This document shows positions 35,105 to 43,750 of a DNA stretch of 64,000 nucleotides, piece after piece. Location of the stretch: contig JBBIVX010000001.1 of NCBI GenBank assembly GCA_037439465.1, positions 124,001 through 188,000 on the forward strand. The letters are read 5' to 3'. Below the pieces are notes generated by a model. It ran no database searches. It was given only the letters and a program-made list of their open reading frames with translations, and was not told where the DNA came from. Made by a program: the position numbers and the translations under genes. Within the stretch, counting starts at the first letter, position 1, and each line of letters starts with the position of its first letter. The DNA comes from Parasulfuritortus sp037439465. Lineage in GTDB: Bacteria; Pseudomonadota; Gammaproteobacteria; Burkholderiales; Thiobacillaceae.

Positions 35105-36633
35105 GGCACCCTCGCCAGGATGTAGCCGCGTTCGCGATAGACGACGCGGGCATCGCCGAGCTGCGGCAAACGGCTGGCGCGGGTAAGCACCAGATCGCCG
35201 GGGCGGGGCGGCCGCTTTTCGACCAGGCGGCCGGCGTAGGTCTGGAAGCTGGGCGTATTGACGCCAAACAGTACCAACGGTCCAGCCAGGCCACGGGCGA
35301 TCTTGCCCGCCGTCTTGACCGGTGCTTGTTGTATCTGACCGACGGCGGGCAGCAGGAAAAGGGCGAGTCCGCCCGCCGCCAATAGGCCGTTGAGGTGTAA
35401 GGCCAGACGTAACGAAGCGGCGCGGGGAAGTAGCAGTATCAGGCTGATGCCCAGTGCCCCGGCGAACCAGAAGGAATACCCGTGACCGAAGGCCGAGGCA
35501 TAGCCTGCCAACAACAGCTGGTCATCCGGCCTGAGTGTGACGCCTAGACGGCCGAGCAGCCAGGGCAGCGCGAGCAGCAGGGCGAACCCCAGGGGCGCCA
35601 TGCCGAGCACCAGCCAGCGCCGCAAGGGCTGGCCAGCCAGCACGGCCAGGATGATGAACAGGCCGCCATAGCCGTAATAGACATAATGCGGCAGCTTGGT
35701 GCCTGACAGCGAGAACAGCACGAATACCAGCAGGAACCAGATCAGGCCGAAGCGCAGCAGGTCGTCGCCCCAGATTTCCCGCAAGCGGGTCGAGGCAGCC
35801 AATAACAGGCCGGTATGGGGCAGCAGTGAAATCAGCACGACCGGCAGGTAATAAAGGGGATTGCCGCCATGGCCTTCCATGGGGGTATCGAAGCGCGCCA
35901 GGTTGTGTTTGAGGAAAAAACCCTGCAGAAAGCCGGGACCCTCTTGCCAGGTCTGAAGCACGAACCAGGGGGCGGCGACGGCGATGAACAGGAAGAGTGG
36001 GCCCGGCGCCATGGCCCAATGGCGCAACCGCCGCCAATCGTGTTGACTGACGCACCATAGCGCCACCGCAGCGGCGGGGACAAGCACGGCCACCGGTCCC
36101 TTGGTGAGAAAGCCCAGGGCCATGGCCAGGAACCCGGCATAGTGCCAGCGCCGCTCACCCTCCCGCAGCCACAGCCAGGCGGCATAGCCGGCGCCGGCCA
36201 GGCACAGGTTGAGCAGGGCATCGGCGGTGGCGGCGCGGGTGATGACGGTGAGACCGGCGGCGGTGGCGACCAGCAGGGCGGCGGTGAGTCCGCTGGCACG
36301 CTCGGTCACCCGGCTGACGAAGGCATAGGTGATGACTACCCAGAGCGCGGAAGCGAGGGCGGAGGGCAGGCGCCAGGCGAATTCGCCGCTGCCCAGCAGG
36401 CTGACTGAAGCGGCCTGCAGCCAGTAGATCAGGATGGGCTTGTCGTGGCGCGGCTCACCCAGGAGATAGCTCGACATGAAGTCGCCGCGCAGGAACATCT
36501 CGGTGGTGGAGGCGGTGAAGGCTCCCTCGTCCAGATCGAACAGCGGCGGCGTGCCCAGGGCCAGAAAAGGCAGCAGGACGACCGCCGCCAGCAGCAGTTG
36601 ATCACGCCGTCGCGCCGGCCAGAAGGCGGTCAT
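35101..36633 (-). CDS. GT39-family (ArnT-like) glycosyltransferase, second copy
   Basis: A 510-residue membrane protein with the family start PPLFDLDEGAFTASTTEMFL, where the DE pair is the catalytic motif, then HDKPILIYWLQAASVSLLGS. About 11 hydrophobic helices follow and the C-terminus is a soluble domain (GDLVLTRASRLPQLGDARVV). It is only distantly similar to the other GT39 gene, so the two probably use different acceptors or act in sequence. It is coupled to the GT2 gene upstream (ATGA at 36630-36633) and the PAP2 gene downstream. Confidence 0.9.
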   Translation of the reverse strand: MTAFWPARRRDQLLLAAVVLLPFLALGTPPLFDLDEGAFTASTTEMFLRGDFMSSYLLGEPRHDKPILIYWLQAASVSLLGSGEFAWRLPSALASALWVVITYAFVSRVTERASGLTAALLVATAAGLTVITRAATADALLNLCLAGAGYAAWLWLREGERRWHYAGFLAMALGFLTKGPVAVLVPAAAVALWCVSQHDWRRLRHWAMAPGPLFLFIAVAAPWFVLQTWQEGPGFLQGFFLKHNLARFDTPMEGHGGNPLYYLPVVLISLLPHTGLLLAASTRLREIWGDDLLRFGLIWFLLVFVLFSLSGTKLPHYVYYGYGGLFIILAVLAGQPLRRWLVLGMAPLGFALLLALPWLLGRLGVTLRPDDQLLLAGYASAFGHGYSFWFAGALGISLILLLPRAASLRLALHLNGLLAAGGLALFLLPAVGQIQQAPVKTAGKIARGLAGPLVLFGVNTPSFQTYAGRLVEKRPPRPGDLVLTRASRLPQLGDARVVYRERGYILARVP

Positions 36634-37595
36634 TCCCTTGTGCTGGGCGGTTCGCGCAACAGGTACTGGGCTTTGCCGCCCGGTTCGTGCCAGATGCGGG
36701 TGAGCAGCTCGCCCAGGATGCCCATGCCGATGAAGTTGGTACCCATCAGGGTGAGCATGACACCCATCAGCAACAGCGGCCGCCCACCGATGTCGGCACC
36801 GGCGAACAGCTTGACGGCGGCCAGGTAGAGCAGGATGAAAAGGCCCGGCAGGAACATCGCCGCGCCGATGCCGCCGAAGGCATGCAACGGCCGATGCAGA
36901 AAGCGCAGCATGAACTTTACCCAGATCAGATCGAGCAGGACGCGGATGGTGCGGTCGATACCGTACTTGGACACACCCTTGGTCCGTGGGAAGTGGTTGA
37001 CCTCGGCCTCCATCACCTTGGCGCCATACTCATGCGCCAGGGCCGGGATGAAACGGTGCAGCTCGCCGTAGATCTTAACGTAGCGCACGGCCTCGCGCCG
37101 GTACAGCTTGAGCGAGCAGCCATAGTCGTGCAGTCGCACGCCGGTGACCTTGGAGATCAGCCGGTTGGCGAGCATGGATGGCAGCCTGCGCGAGAAGGCC
37201 TTGTCCTGGCGGTGCTTGCGCCAGCCGGAGATGATGTCGATCTCGGGGTGGGCGTCGAGTATCTTGAGCAGACGCGGTATGTCGGCGGGATCGTTCTGCA
37301 TGTCGCCATCGAGGGTCACCAGTACCTCACCGCGGGCGGCGTCGAAGCCCGCCTGCATGGCGGTGGATTGACCATAGTTACGGCGCAGAAAGAATGGCCG
37401 CAACCAGGGCCGGCTCTGCGCCAGTTCGGTCAGCAGCCGGTCGGAGCCGTCGCGCGAACCGTCATCGACGCAGACGAATTCCCAAGAATCGGGCTGCTTC
37501 GACAGGACCGCGCCGACCTTGTCCACGAGGTCGGGAAGATTCTCGTATTCGTTGTAAATCGGGGCAATCAGGGAAACACGAACCGAATCGGACAT
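36630..37595 (-). CDS. GT2-family polyprenyl-phosphate glycosyltransferase (ArnC/DPM-like)
   Basis: A 321-residue protein with a cytoplasmic GT-A domain: SLIAPIYNEYENLPDLVDKV, VDDGSRDGSD, and the DxD metal site in TLDGDMQNDPADIP. Two C-terminal membrane helices (MFLPGLFILLYLAAVKLFAG and a second near residue 285) match the ArnC/GtrB layout. It should make a polyprenyl-phosphate sugar, the donor for the GT39 enzymes encoded downstream. It is the first gene of the five-gene overlapped operon. The sugar is unknown; galE and manC nearby only show that UDP-galactose and GDP-mannose are made. Confidence 0.92.
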   Translation of the reverse strand: MSDSVRVSLIAPIYNEYENLPDLVDKVGAVLSKQPDSWEFVCVDDGSRDGSDRLLTELAQSRPWLRPFFLRRNYGQSTAMQAGFDAARGEVLVTLDGDMQNDPADIPRLLKILDAHPEIDIISGWRKHRQDKAFSRRLPSMLANRLISKVTGVRLHDYGCSLKLYRREAVRYVKIYGELHRFIPALAHEYGAKVMEAEVNHFPRTKGVSKYGIDRTIRVLLDLIWVKFMLRFLHRPLHAFGGIGAAMFLPGLFILLYLAAVKLFAGADIGGRPLLLMGVMLTLMGTNFIGMGILGELLTRIWHEPGGKAQYLLREPPSTRE

Positions 37596-37638
37596 AGTGG
37601 CGGGGGGGCAGGTCAGGCAGGCGCTAGTTTACTGGAAA

Positions 37639-38322
37639 TCACGCCTCCAGCTCGCGTTCCAGTTCTGCGTCATAGACCTTGCCGTGGCGCAGGCGACGAT
37701 ACAGATACACCCCAAGCGCCCCGGACACGACGAACAGCAGCACACCGAGGCCGATGCGCCAGACAGGATCGACATTGATGCCGCTGCCCACCAGGGCGAA
37801 CACGGCGGTCTGCGGTACGAAACCGACCGCCGAGCCAAGCAAGAAGGGCAGCATCGGCACGCTGGAGACCCCGGCGGCGAGATTGGTCGCCACATTGCTG
37901 CCTACTGGCAGCAGCCGGATCAGCAACGTCATGGTGAAGGGGTTATCGCGCACGAAGGCGTCCACCTTGGCAATGCGCCCGGCCAGACGTTGCGCCACCA
38001 GGGCGCGGCCGAGCAGACGGGCATAAACGAAGGCCGCCAGGCAACCCAGCAGGGTGGCCAGTGTCCCCAGCAGCGTGCCCCACGCCAGACCGAAAGCATA
38101 GCCGCCCATGAAGGCAACGATCTGCCGGGGCAGGCCGACCGCTGTCGCCAAAGTGCCGATGCCCACGAACAGCAACTCGCCATTCAAACCCTTGCCGCGC
38201 ACTTCGCTGTCGATCCAGCTCTGATCGAGCAGATCGCCCAGCCCCGACCAGCGCGCGAGCATGCCGATGGCGGCGAGGGACAACAACACGGCCAGGCCAC
38301 GCAGGATGAGCTTTATCTTCAT
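37639..38322 (-). CDS. TVP38/TMEM64-family (VTT domain) membrane protein
   Basis: A 227-residue membrane protein with the VTT pattern FMGGYAFGLAWGTLLGTLAT, FVYARLLGR and the re-entrant segment LLIRLLPVGSNVATNLAAGV. DedA/TVP38 relatives are implicated in lipid-carrier or phospholipid translocation across the inner membrane, which fits the lipid operon 43 bases downstream. ATG 38322 begins MKIKLILRGLAVLLSLAAIG; the upstream frame overlaps the tRNA region and is not coding. Precise function is not established. Confidence 0.85.
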   Translation of the reverse strand: MKIKLILRGLAVLLSLAAIGMLARWSGLGDLLDQSWIDSEVRGKGLNGELLFVGIGTLATAVGLPRQIVAFMGGYAFGLAWGTLLGTLATLLGCLAAFVYARLLGRALVAQRLAGRIAKVDAFVRDNPFTMTLLIRLLPVGSNVATNLAAGVSSVPMLPFLLGSAVGFVPQTAVFALVGSGINVDPVWRIGLGVLLFVVSGALGVYLYRRLRHGKVYDAELERELEA

Positions 38323-38369
38323 GGCTGAGGCCGGAGCGGCGGATGGTTGGGCAAGGGCGCATTCTAACC

Positions 38370-38398
38370 TTGCCCGCCCTAAGCTAAGCGAGTATTCT
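38370..38398 (+). promoter_or_regulatory. Sigma-70 type promoter for tRNA-Ser
   Basis: TTGCCC (38370-38375), 17 bases, TATTCT (38393-38398), placing the transcription start about 5 bases before the mature tRNA 5' end. Confidence 0.55.
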
Positions 38399-38409
38399 TG
38401 CGCCCCTTC

Positions 38410-38500
38410 GGAGAGGTGGATGAGTGGTTTAAGTCGCACGCCTGGAAAGCGTGTTTAGGGTAATACCCTAACGCGGGTTCGAATCCCGCCCTCTCCGCCA
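38410..38500 (+). tRNA. tRNA-Ser (anticodon GGA)
   Basis: A 91-base class II tRNA. Acceptor GGAGAGG pairs with CCTCTCC, the anticodon stem CACGC/GCGTG holds loop CTGGAAA with anticodon GGA, a long variable arm (TTAGGGTAATACCCTAA) identifies serine, and CGGGTTCGAATCCCG is the T arm. CCA is encoded. It reads UCC and UCU codons. Confidence 0.97.
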
Positions 38501-38581
38501 GGATTCCCGCCTTGCAAAAACCAGACCAAAACAGATCTGGGCGGCGTTGCAACTTCTGCATGAGGGGTACAGGGTCAGTCC

Positions 38582-39601
38582 ATGCATTTGCTGGTTACCG
38601 GCGGGGCCGGCTATATCGGCTCCCATACTTGCGTCGAGCTCATCCAGGCCGGTTTCGATCTGGTGGTCGTCGACAATTTTTCCAACAGCAAACATGAAGC
38701 CATCCGCCGCGTTGAACGCATCACCGGCCGACCTCTGACCTGCTACCGGGCGGACATCCGCGACCGCGGGGCACTGCGGGACATTTTTGCCCGCCACGAA
38801 TTTGCGGCGGTGGTGCATTTCGCTGGCCTGAAGGCGGTCGGCGAATCGGTCGATCAGCCCTTGCTTTATTACGACAACAACGTCGGCGGCAGCATTGCGT
38901 TGTGCGAGGTGATGGCCGAGGCAGGCGTGAAGCGCCTCGTTTTCAGTTCGTCGGCAACAGTTTATGGCGATCCCCGCACCGTCCCCATAGGCGAGGATTT
39001 TCCAGTGGGCGGCACCACCAATCCCTATGGTCGCAGCAAGTTGATGATCGAGGAAATACTGCGTGATCTCCATGCCTCCGACCCGGCCTGGCGGCTCGGG
39101 CTGCTGCGCTATTTCAACCCAGTCGGGGCACACGCCTCGGGCCTGATCGGCGAAGACCCGAACGGCATCCCCAACAACCTCATGCCCTATATCGCCCAGG
39201 TGGCAGTGGGACGGCGCCCCTATCTCAACATCTTCGGCGATGCTTATGCCACGGCGGACGGCACCGGTGTGCGCGACTACATCCATGTGGTGGACCTGGC
39301 CCTCGGCCATGTCGCGGCCTTGCGCTACCTGGATGGACACGCGGGAGTGTTCACCGTGAACCTGGGCACCGGCCGGGGTTACAGTGTGCTGGAGATGGTG
39401 CGCGCCTTCGCCGCCGCCAGTGGCCGCAAGGTCCCTTACCGGATAGCGCCGCCGCGCGCGGGCGATGTCGCTTGCTGCTATGCTGATCCAACACTCGCCG
39501 GCCGGCTGCTGGGCTGGCGGGCGGAACGCGGCATTGAAACCATGTGTGCCGATACCTGGCGCTGGCAAAGCATGAATCCAAACGGGTTTGGCGATGACTG
39601 A
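38582..39601 (+). CDS. galE: UDP-glucose 4-epimerase
   Basis: A 339-residue SDR-fold enzyme: NAD-binding GGAGYIGSHTCVEL, catalytic Ser124 in FSSSATVYGD, and Tyr149/Lys153 in NPYGRSK. GVRDYIHVVDLALGHVAALR and a C-terminal ERGIETMCADTWRWQ match GalE. It interconverts UDP-glucose and UDP-galactose for envelope polysaccharides. It follows tRNA-Ser by 81 bases that contain no clear terminator, and precedes manC by 32 bases, so the two sugar-nucleotide genes may be co-transcribed. Confidence 0.96.
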   Translation: MHLLVTGGAGYIGSHTCVELIQAGFDLVVVDNFSNSKHEAIRRVERITGRPLTCYRADIRDRGALRDIFARHEFAAVVHFAGLKAVGESVDQPLLYYDNNVGGSIALCEVMAEAGVKRLVFSSSATVYGDPRTVPIGEDFPVGGTTNPYGRSKLMIEEILRDLHASDPAWRLGLLRYFNPVGAHASGLIGEDPNGIPNNLMPYIAQVAVGRRPYLNIFGDAYATADGTGVRDYIHVVDLALGHVAALRYLDGHAGVFTVNLGTGRGYSVLEMVRAFAAASGRKVPYRIAPPRAGDVACCYADPTLAGRLLGWRAERGIETMCADTWRWQSMNPNGFGDD

Positions 39602-39633
39602 GCCGCGGCCGGCGTGGTACGAAGGAAAATGAA

Positions 39634-41064
39634 TTGACGCTGATACCTGTGATCCTCTCCGGCGGTGCCGGTACCCGGCTTTGGCCGGTCTCGCGCGAGG
39701 GCCGGCCAAAGCCTTTCATGCAAATGGCCGACGGCGGCACGCTCTTGGGCAAGACCTACGCCCGCGCGCTGGCCTGCGCTGGCGTGGCCGAGGTGTTGAC
39801 CATCACCAACCGGGATTATTACTTCCAGAGCAAGGACGTCTGGCAGGCCGAGGCCAACAGCGCCTTGCCGCCGCGTTTTTTGCTGGAGCCGGCCGGTCGC
39901 AATACGGCGCCGGCCATCCTGCTAGGGGCCCTGATGCTACGGGCGGAGCATGGCGAGGACGCGGTGATGCTGGTGCTGGCAGCCGATCACCTGATTGCCG
40001 ATGTGACGGCTTTCGCCGCCGCCGTGGCCGAGGCCGAGGCACTGACGCACAGCGGTTACCTGGTGACCTTCGGCATCCCGCCGACATATCCGGAAACCGG
40101 CTTCGGCTACATCGCGGCAGGCGCCGCCATAGGCGACAACGGTAGCTGCCGGGCGGCGGCTTTCATCGAGAAGCCGGGCCTGGACAAGGCCGAGGCGATG
40201 CTGGTGGCGGGCGGACACTTCTGGAATGCCGGCATGTTCTGTTTCCGGGTGGGTACGCTGATCGAGTCCTTTGCCCAGGTGGCGCCCGAGCTGCTGGCCC
40301 AGGGCGAGGCCTGCTGGCAGGCCAGCGCCGGGCATTGTGCCGAGGGCTATTGCGAGATCGACGCGGCCACTTTCGCCGGGCTGCCCGATATCTCCATCGA
40401 CTATGCCGTCATGGAGAAGGCCGCCAACGTGGCAATGGTGCCTGCCACCTTCGATTGGACTGATATCGGTTCCTGGAAGGCGCTGGCCGGGCTGGTCGAG
40501 GCCGACGCGGCCGGCAATCGCAGCCTGGGCGAGGTCATCCACCTCGGCAGCCGCAATTGCTATGTACAGAGCGAGGATCGCCTGGTGGCCACCCTTGGGC
40601 TCGATGACCTGGTTATCGTCGATACCCCCGACGCCCTTCTGGTCAGCCACCGCGACCAGACCCAGCGGGTCAGGGAGATTGTCCAGTGGCTCAAGGACAG
40701 CGGCCATCAATGTTACAAAACACACCGTACCGTGGTGCGGCCGTGGGGCACGTACTCGGTGTTGGAGGAGGGCGACCGCTACAAGATCAAGCGCATAGAG
40801 GTCAAGCCGGGCGCTTCATTGTCGTTGCAGATGCACTACCACCGCAGCGAGCACTGGGTGGTGGTCAGCGGCACCGCCCGCATCACCAATGGCGAGCAGG
40901 TGATGCTGATCCGCAGCAACGAGTCCACCTATATCCCGGCCGGCCACCGCCATCGCCTGGAAAATCCGGGCCTGCTTGATCTGGTGATGATCGAGGTGCA
41001 AAGCGGCGAATACCTGGGCGAGGATGACATCGTGCGCTTCGACGATGTCTATGGGCGCGGCTGA
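39634..41064 (+). CDS. manC: Mannose-1-phosphate guanylyltransferase / mannose-6-phosphate isomerase
   Basis: A 476-residue bifunctional enzyme. The N-terminal guanylyltransferase has SGGAGTRLWPVSREGRPKPF; the C-terminal cupin has RPWGTYSVLEEGDRYKIKRI and QMHYHRSEHWVVVSGTA with metal-binding histidines. It makes GDP-mannose. The start is TTG at 39634; the only nearby ATG (39629) reads ATG-AAT-TGA and overlaps it, with GAAGG upstream of both. Whether that two-codon frame matters is unknown. Product supplies exopolysaccharide or LPS mannose or derived sugars. Confidence 0.94.
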   Translation: MTLIPVILSGGAGTRLWPVSREGRPKPFMQMADGGTLLGKTYARALACAGVAEVLTITNRDYYFQSKDVWQAEANSALPPRFLLEPAGRNTAPAILLGALMLRAEHGEDAVMLVLAADHLIADVTAFAAAVAEAEALTHSGYLVTFGIPPTYPETGFGYIAAGAAIGDNGSCRAAAFIEKPGLDKAEAMLVAGGHFWNAGMFCFRVGTLIESFAQVAPELLAQGEACWQASAGHCAEGYCEIDAATFAGLPDISIDYAVMEKAANVAMVPATFDWTDIGSWKALAGLVEADAAGNRSLGEVIHLGSRNCYVQSEDRLVATLGLDDLVIVDTPDALLVSHRDQTQRVREIVQWLKDSGHQCYKTHRTVVRPWGTYSVLEEGDRYKIKRIEVKPGASLSLQMHYHRSEHWVVVSGTARITNGEQVMLIRSNESTYIPAGHRHRLENPGLLDLVMIEVQSGEYLGEDDIVRFDDVYGRG

Positions 41065-41113
41065 GTTTTCGTGGCAAGATTGCTCCAGTGCCGTTGCCGA
41101 TGAAGGCTTGCCC

Positions 41114-41611
41114 ATGTTGCCACTGAAACTGCCCCGCTTGCCCCTGGCCGAATTGACCGGGGCCTTACCCACGCTTCCGGTTTCCTTTGCCTTCGTGGCC
41201 CTGTTCAACCTCGCCGCCCGTCGCGGCTTGCGCGATCTCGACTGGGCGGCGCTCGGCGGCAAGCGCTTCTGCGTGCAGGTGCGCGACCTCGGTCTGAGGA
41301 GCTATTTCTCGGTCGGAGCGCGCGGTCTCAAGCCCGAGATGGCTGATCACGCCGACGTGACCTTCTCCGCCACGGCCCTGGATTTCGGCCGCCTGGCGCT
41401 GCGCTTGGAGGACCCTGACAGCCTGTTCTTCAATCGGCGCTTACTGATCGAGGGCAACACCGATCTCGGTTTGACGGTGAAGAACATGCTCGATGCGGTC
41501 GAACTGGAAACGCTGCTGACATCGCTGCCGGCGCCGGTCGCCATGTTGCTGCGCGCTTTGCGCCGGCGTCTGGCGGCGGAGCCGGCGCAAGCCGTGCTGA
41601 GCGGCGGCTGA
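41114..41611 (+). CDS. ubiT: SCP2-domain protein, UbiT-like ubiquinone synthesis accessory factor
   Basis: A 165-residue protein starting MLPLKLPRLPLAELTGALPT with an SCP2 lipid-binding domain: FCVQVRDLGLRSYFSVGARG, DVTFSATALDFGRLALRLED, and DSLFFNRRLLIEGNTDLGLT. The last two features match UbiT (YhbT), which in E. coli binds prenyl lipids and supports O2-independent ubiquinone synthesis with UbiU and UbiV. Those two genes are not in the window. An upstream ATG (41024) would overlap manC and is less likely. Gap 41612-41696 has a CCTTGCGCAAGG palindrome at 41627. Confidence 0.8.
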   Translation: MLPLKLPRLPLAELTGALPTLPVSFAFVALFNLAARRGLRDLDWAALGGKRFCVQVRDLGLRSYFSVGARGLKPEMADHADVTFSATALDFGRLALRLEDPDSLFFNRRLLIEGNTDLGLTVKNMLDAVELETLLTSLPAPVAMLLRALRRRLAAEPAQAVLSGG

Positions 41612-41696
41612 GCGTCCGGCCCTTGACCTTGCGCAAGGGCAAACGAGCGCGCGGCCGCCATTCTACCCGCTCCGTCTCCATGGAGCGTCGTCTACT

Positions 41697-42302
41697 ATGT
41701 CTTTTCCCTCTTTTTTCGCTGACATCCCGCCGCTGCGCCTGCGTGATCCCCTGGCCGACTGCCTCGGCGCCGCGAGCGATGGCTGTATCGAATACCGTTA
41801 TGAGGACGCGGTGCGGCTAACCGGACATTCCTGTCCGACCGTGGCCGGAGCCTGGCTGATGGCGCGCCGCGCCCTTACCCACCTATTTCCCGGTGAGCTG
41901 GCGGAGCGCGGCTCGCTGCGGCTGGAGTTGCGCGAGGCGCGGGAGGCCGGCACCACCGGCGTGGTGGCCAACGTCCTCGGACTCATCACCGGGGCGGCGG
42001 ATGCGGGGGGTTTCAAAGGGCTCAATGGCCGCTTTGCCCGTTGTGGTTTGCTCCATTTTGGTGTCGCCATGGAGGGCGAGGTGCGCTTCACCCGGCTGGA
42101 TAGCGGTGCCGCGGTGGCAGTCGCCTACGCGCCGGGCCGGGTGGCGCCGGATCCGGCGCTGTCGCCACTCATGCAGAAGGTGGTCGCCGGCCTGGCCTCG
42201 GCGGCGGAGCGGGCAGAATTCGGACGCCTCTGGCAGGAGCGGGTACGGCGCCTGCTGGTGCAGCACGGCGATGATCCGGAAGTGGTGCGCATCCTGGCTT
42301 GA
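41697..42302 (+). CDS. FmdE-like domain protein of unknown function
   Basis: A 201-residue protein beginning MSFPSFFADIPPLRLRDPLA. The segment YRYEDAVRLTGHSCPTVAGA resembles the GHxCPG motif of the FmdE fold (PF02663), named after a subunit of formylmethanofuran dehydrogenase. The second conserved cysteine region of archaeal FmdE (GCTFGKGN) is replaced by GLITGAADAGGFKGLNG, and no zinc ribbon is present, so it is not the archaeal subunit. It may bind a metal through His and Cys of GHSC. Neighbours ubiT and radA give no clear functional hint. Family call moderate, function open. Confidence 0.65.
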   Translation: MSFPSFFADIPPLRLRDPLADCLGAASDGCIEYRYEDAVRLTGHSCPTVAGAWLMARRALTHLFPGELAERGSLRLELREAREAGTTGVVANVLGLITGAADAGGFKGLNGRFARCGLLHFGVAMEGEVRFTRLDSGAAVAVAYAPGRVAPDPALSPLMQKVVAGLASAAERAEFGRLWQERVRRLLVQHGDDPEVVRILA

Positions 42303-42379
42303 GCCGCAGGTGGCCACTCGGGTATAACGGATATCCCTCTCTTCTGAACCTGCCCGCAGCGGGTGCGGAAAATCACACC

Positions 42380-43735
42380 ATGGCCAAGGACAAGACAGTT
42401 TACGTTTGCAACGAGTGCGGCGGCCAGACCTCGAAATGGCAGGGCCAGTGCCCGCATTGCCTGGCCTGGAATACCTTGACTGAAGCCCCGGTGGTGGTGC
42501 AGACCCGCCGCTTTCAGGCCTTGGCGGCCAGCGGCGAAGTGCAAAGGCTGTCGGCGGTGCGGGCGCGGGAGACGGCGCGCATCGCCACCGGCCTTGCCGA
42601 ATTCGACCGCGTCCTCGGTGGCGGTCTGGTTGAGGGGGGGGTGGTACTGATCGGCGGCGATCCCGGCATCGGCAAATCGACGCTGTTGCTGCAGGCGCTG
42701 GCCGAGATCGCCAAGCGGCAGAAGACGCTTTATGTTAGCGGCGAGGAATCGGCCGATCAGCTCGCCATGCGGGCCAACCGTCTGGGATTGGCCGGCTGCG
42801 ATATTCCCATACTGACAGAGATCCGCCTGGAGTCGGTGTTGGCTACCCTGAAGCAGGAACAGCCACAAGTGGCGGTGATCGACTCGATCCAGACCCTGTA
42901 CACCGAGGCCATGCAGTCGCCGCCGGGCAGCGTCTCGCAGGTGCGCGAATGCGCCCAGGAGCTGACCCGGCATGCCAAACAAACCGGCACCACCGTCGTT
43001 TTCGTGGGTCATGTCACCAAGGAAGGCGCCCTGGCCGGACCGCGCGTGCTCGAACACATCGTCGATACCGTGCTCTATTTCGAGGGCGATACCGGCTCCA
43101 GCTTCCGGCTGGTGCGGGCTTTTAAGAACCGGTTCGGGGCGGTGAACGAGCTGGGCGTGTTCGCCATGACCGACAAGGGCCTGAAGGGGGTCAACAATCC
43201 CTCGGCGCTGTTCCTCAACCGTTCGGAAAATGAAGCGCCGGGCTCTTGTGTGGTGGTGGCTCAGGAAGGGACGCGACCGCTGCTGGTGGAGGTGCAGGCG
43301 CTGGTGGATACCGCCCATACGCCGACACCGCGCCGCCTCACCGTGGGTCTGGATCCGAATCGTCTGGCCATGTTGCTGGCGGTATTGCACCGCCACGGCG
43401 GTCTGGCCTGTTTCGATCAGGATGTCTTCGTCAATGCGGTCGGCGGGGTGCGCATCATCGAACCTGCGGCCGATCTGGCGGTACTCGCGGCGGTGGTTTC
43501 CTCGATTCGCAACCAGGCCCTGCCGCACCAGTTCGCGGTCTTTGGCGAGGTCGGCTTGTCCGGTGAAATCCGGCCGGTGCAGCGCGGGCAGGAACGCCTG
43601 AAGGAGGCGGCGAAGCTGGGCTTCAAACGGGTTCTGGCGCCCAAGGCCAACCTGCCAAAGCAGGCTATCGCCGGCATGACGGTGCGCGGCGTCGAAACCC
43701 TCGGTGAGGCCCTGCTTTACCTGCGCGAACTGTAG
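42380..43735 (+). CDS. radA: RadA/Sms, recombination branch-migration ATPase
   Basis: A 451-residue protein with an N-terminal C4 zinc finger (Cys10, Cys13, Cys24, Cys27), a RecA-like core with Walker A GGDPGIGKST near residues 91-100, the RadA-specific KNRFG at 249-253, and a Lon-like C-terminal domain (VFGEVGLSGEIRPVQRGQER). It drives branch migration of recombination intermediates. The start MAKDKTVYVCNECGG is preferred to an in-frame ATG 27 codons earlier. Neighbouring genes are not related to recombination. Confidence 0.96.
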   Translation: MAKDKTVYVCNECGGQTSKWQGQCPHCLAWNTLTEAPVVVQTRRFQALAASGEVQRLSAVRARETARIATGLAEFDRVLGGGLVEGGVVLIGGDPGIGKSTLLLQALAEIAKRQKTLYVSGEESADQLAMRANRLGLAGCDIPILTEIRLESVLATLKQEQPQVAVIDSIQTLYTEAMQSPPGSVSQVRECAQELTRHAKQTGTTVVFVGHVTKEGALAGPRVLEHIVDTVLYFEGDTGSSFRLVRAFKNRFGAVNELGVFAMTDKGLKGVNNPSALFLNRSENEAPGSCVVVAQEGTRPLLVEVQALVDTAHTPTPRRLTVGLDPNRLAMLLAVLHRHGGLACFDQDVFVNAVGGVRIIEPAADLAVLAAVVSSIRNQALPHQFAVFGEVGLSGEIRPVQRGQERLKEAAKLGFKRVLAPKANLPKQAIAGMTVRGVETLGEALLYLREL

Positions 43736-43750
43736 CGTCCGGCGGCCCGT

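Noticed and set aside
41070..41085. Sigma-54-like TGGCAAGATTGCT before ubiT
   Set aside because: GG and GC are 7 bases apart instead of the required 10.
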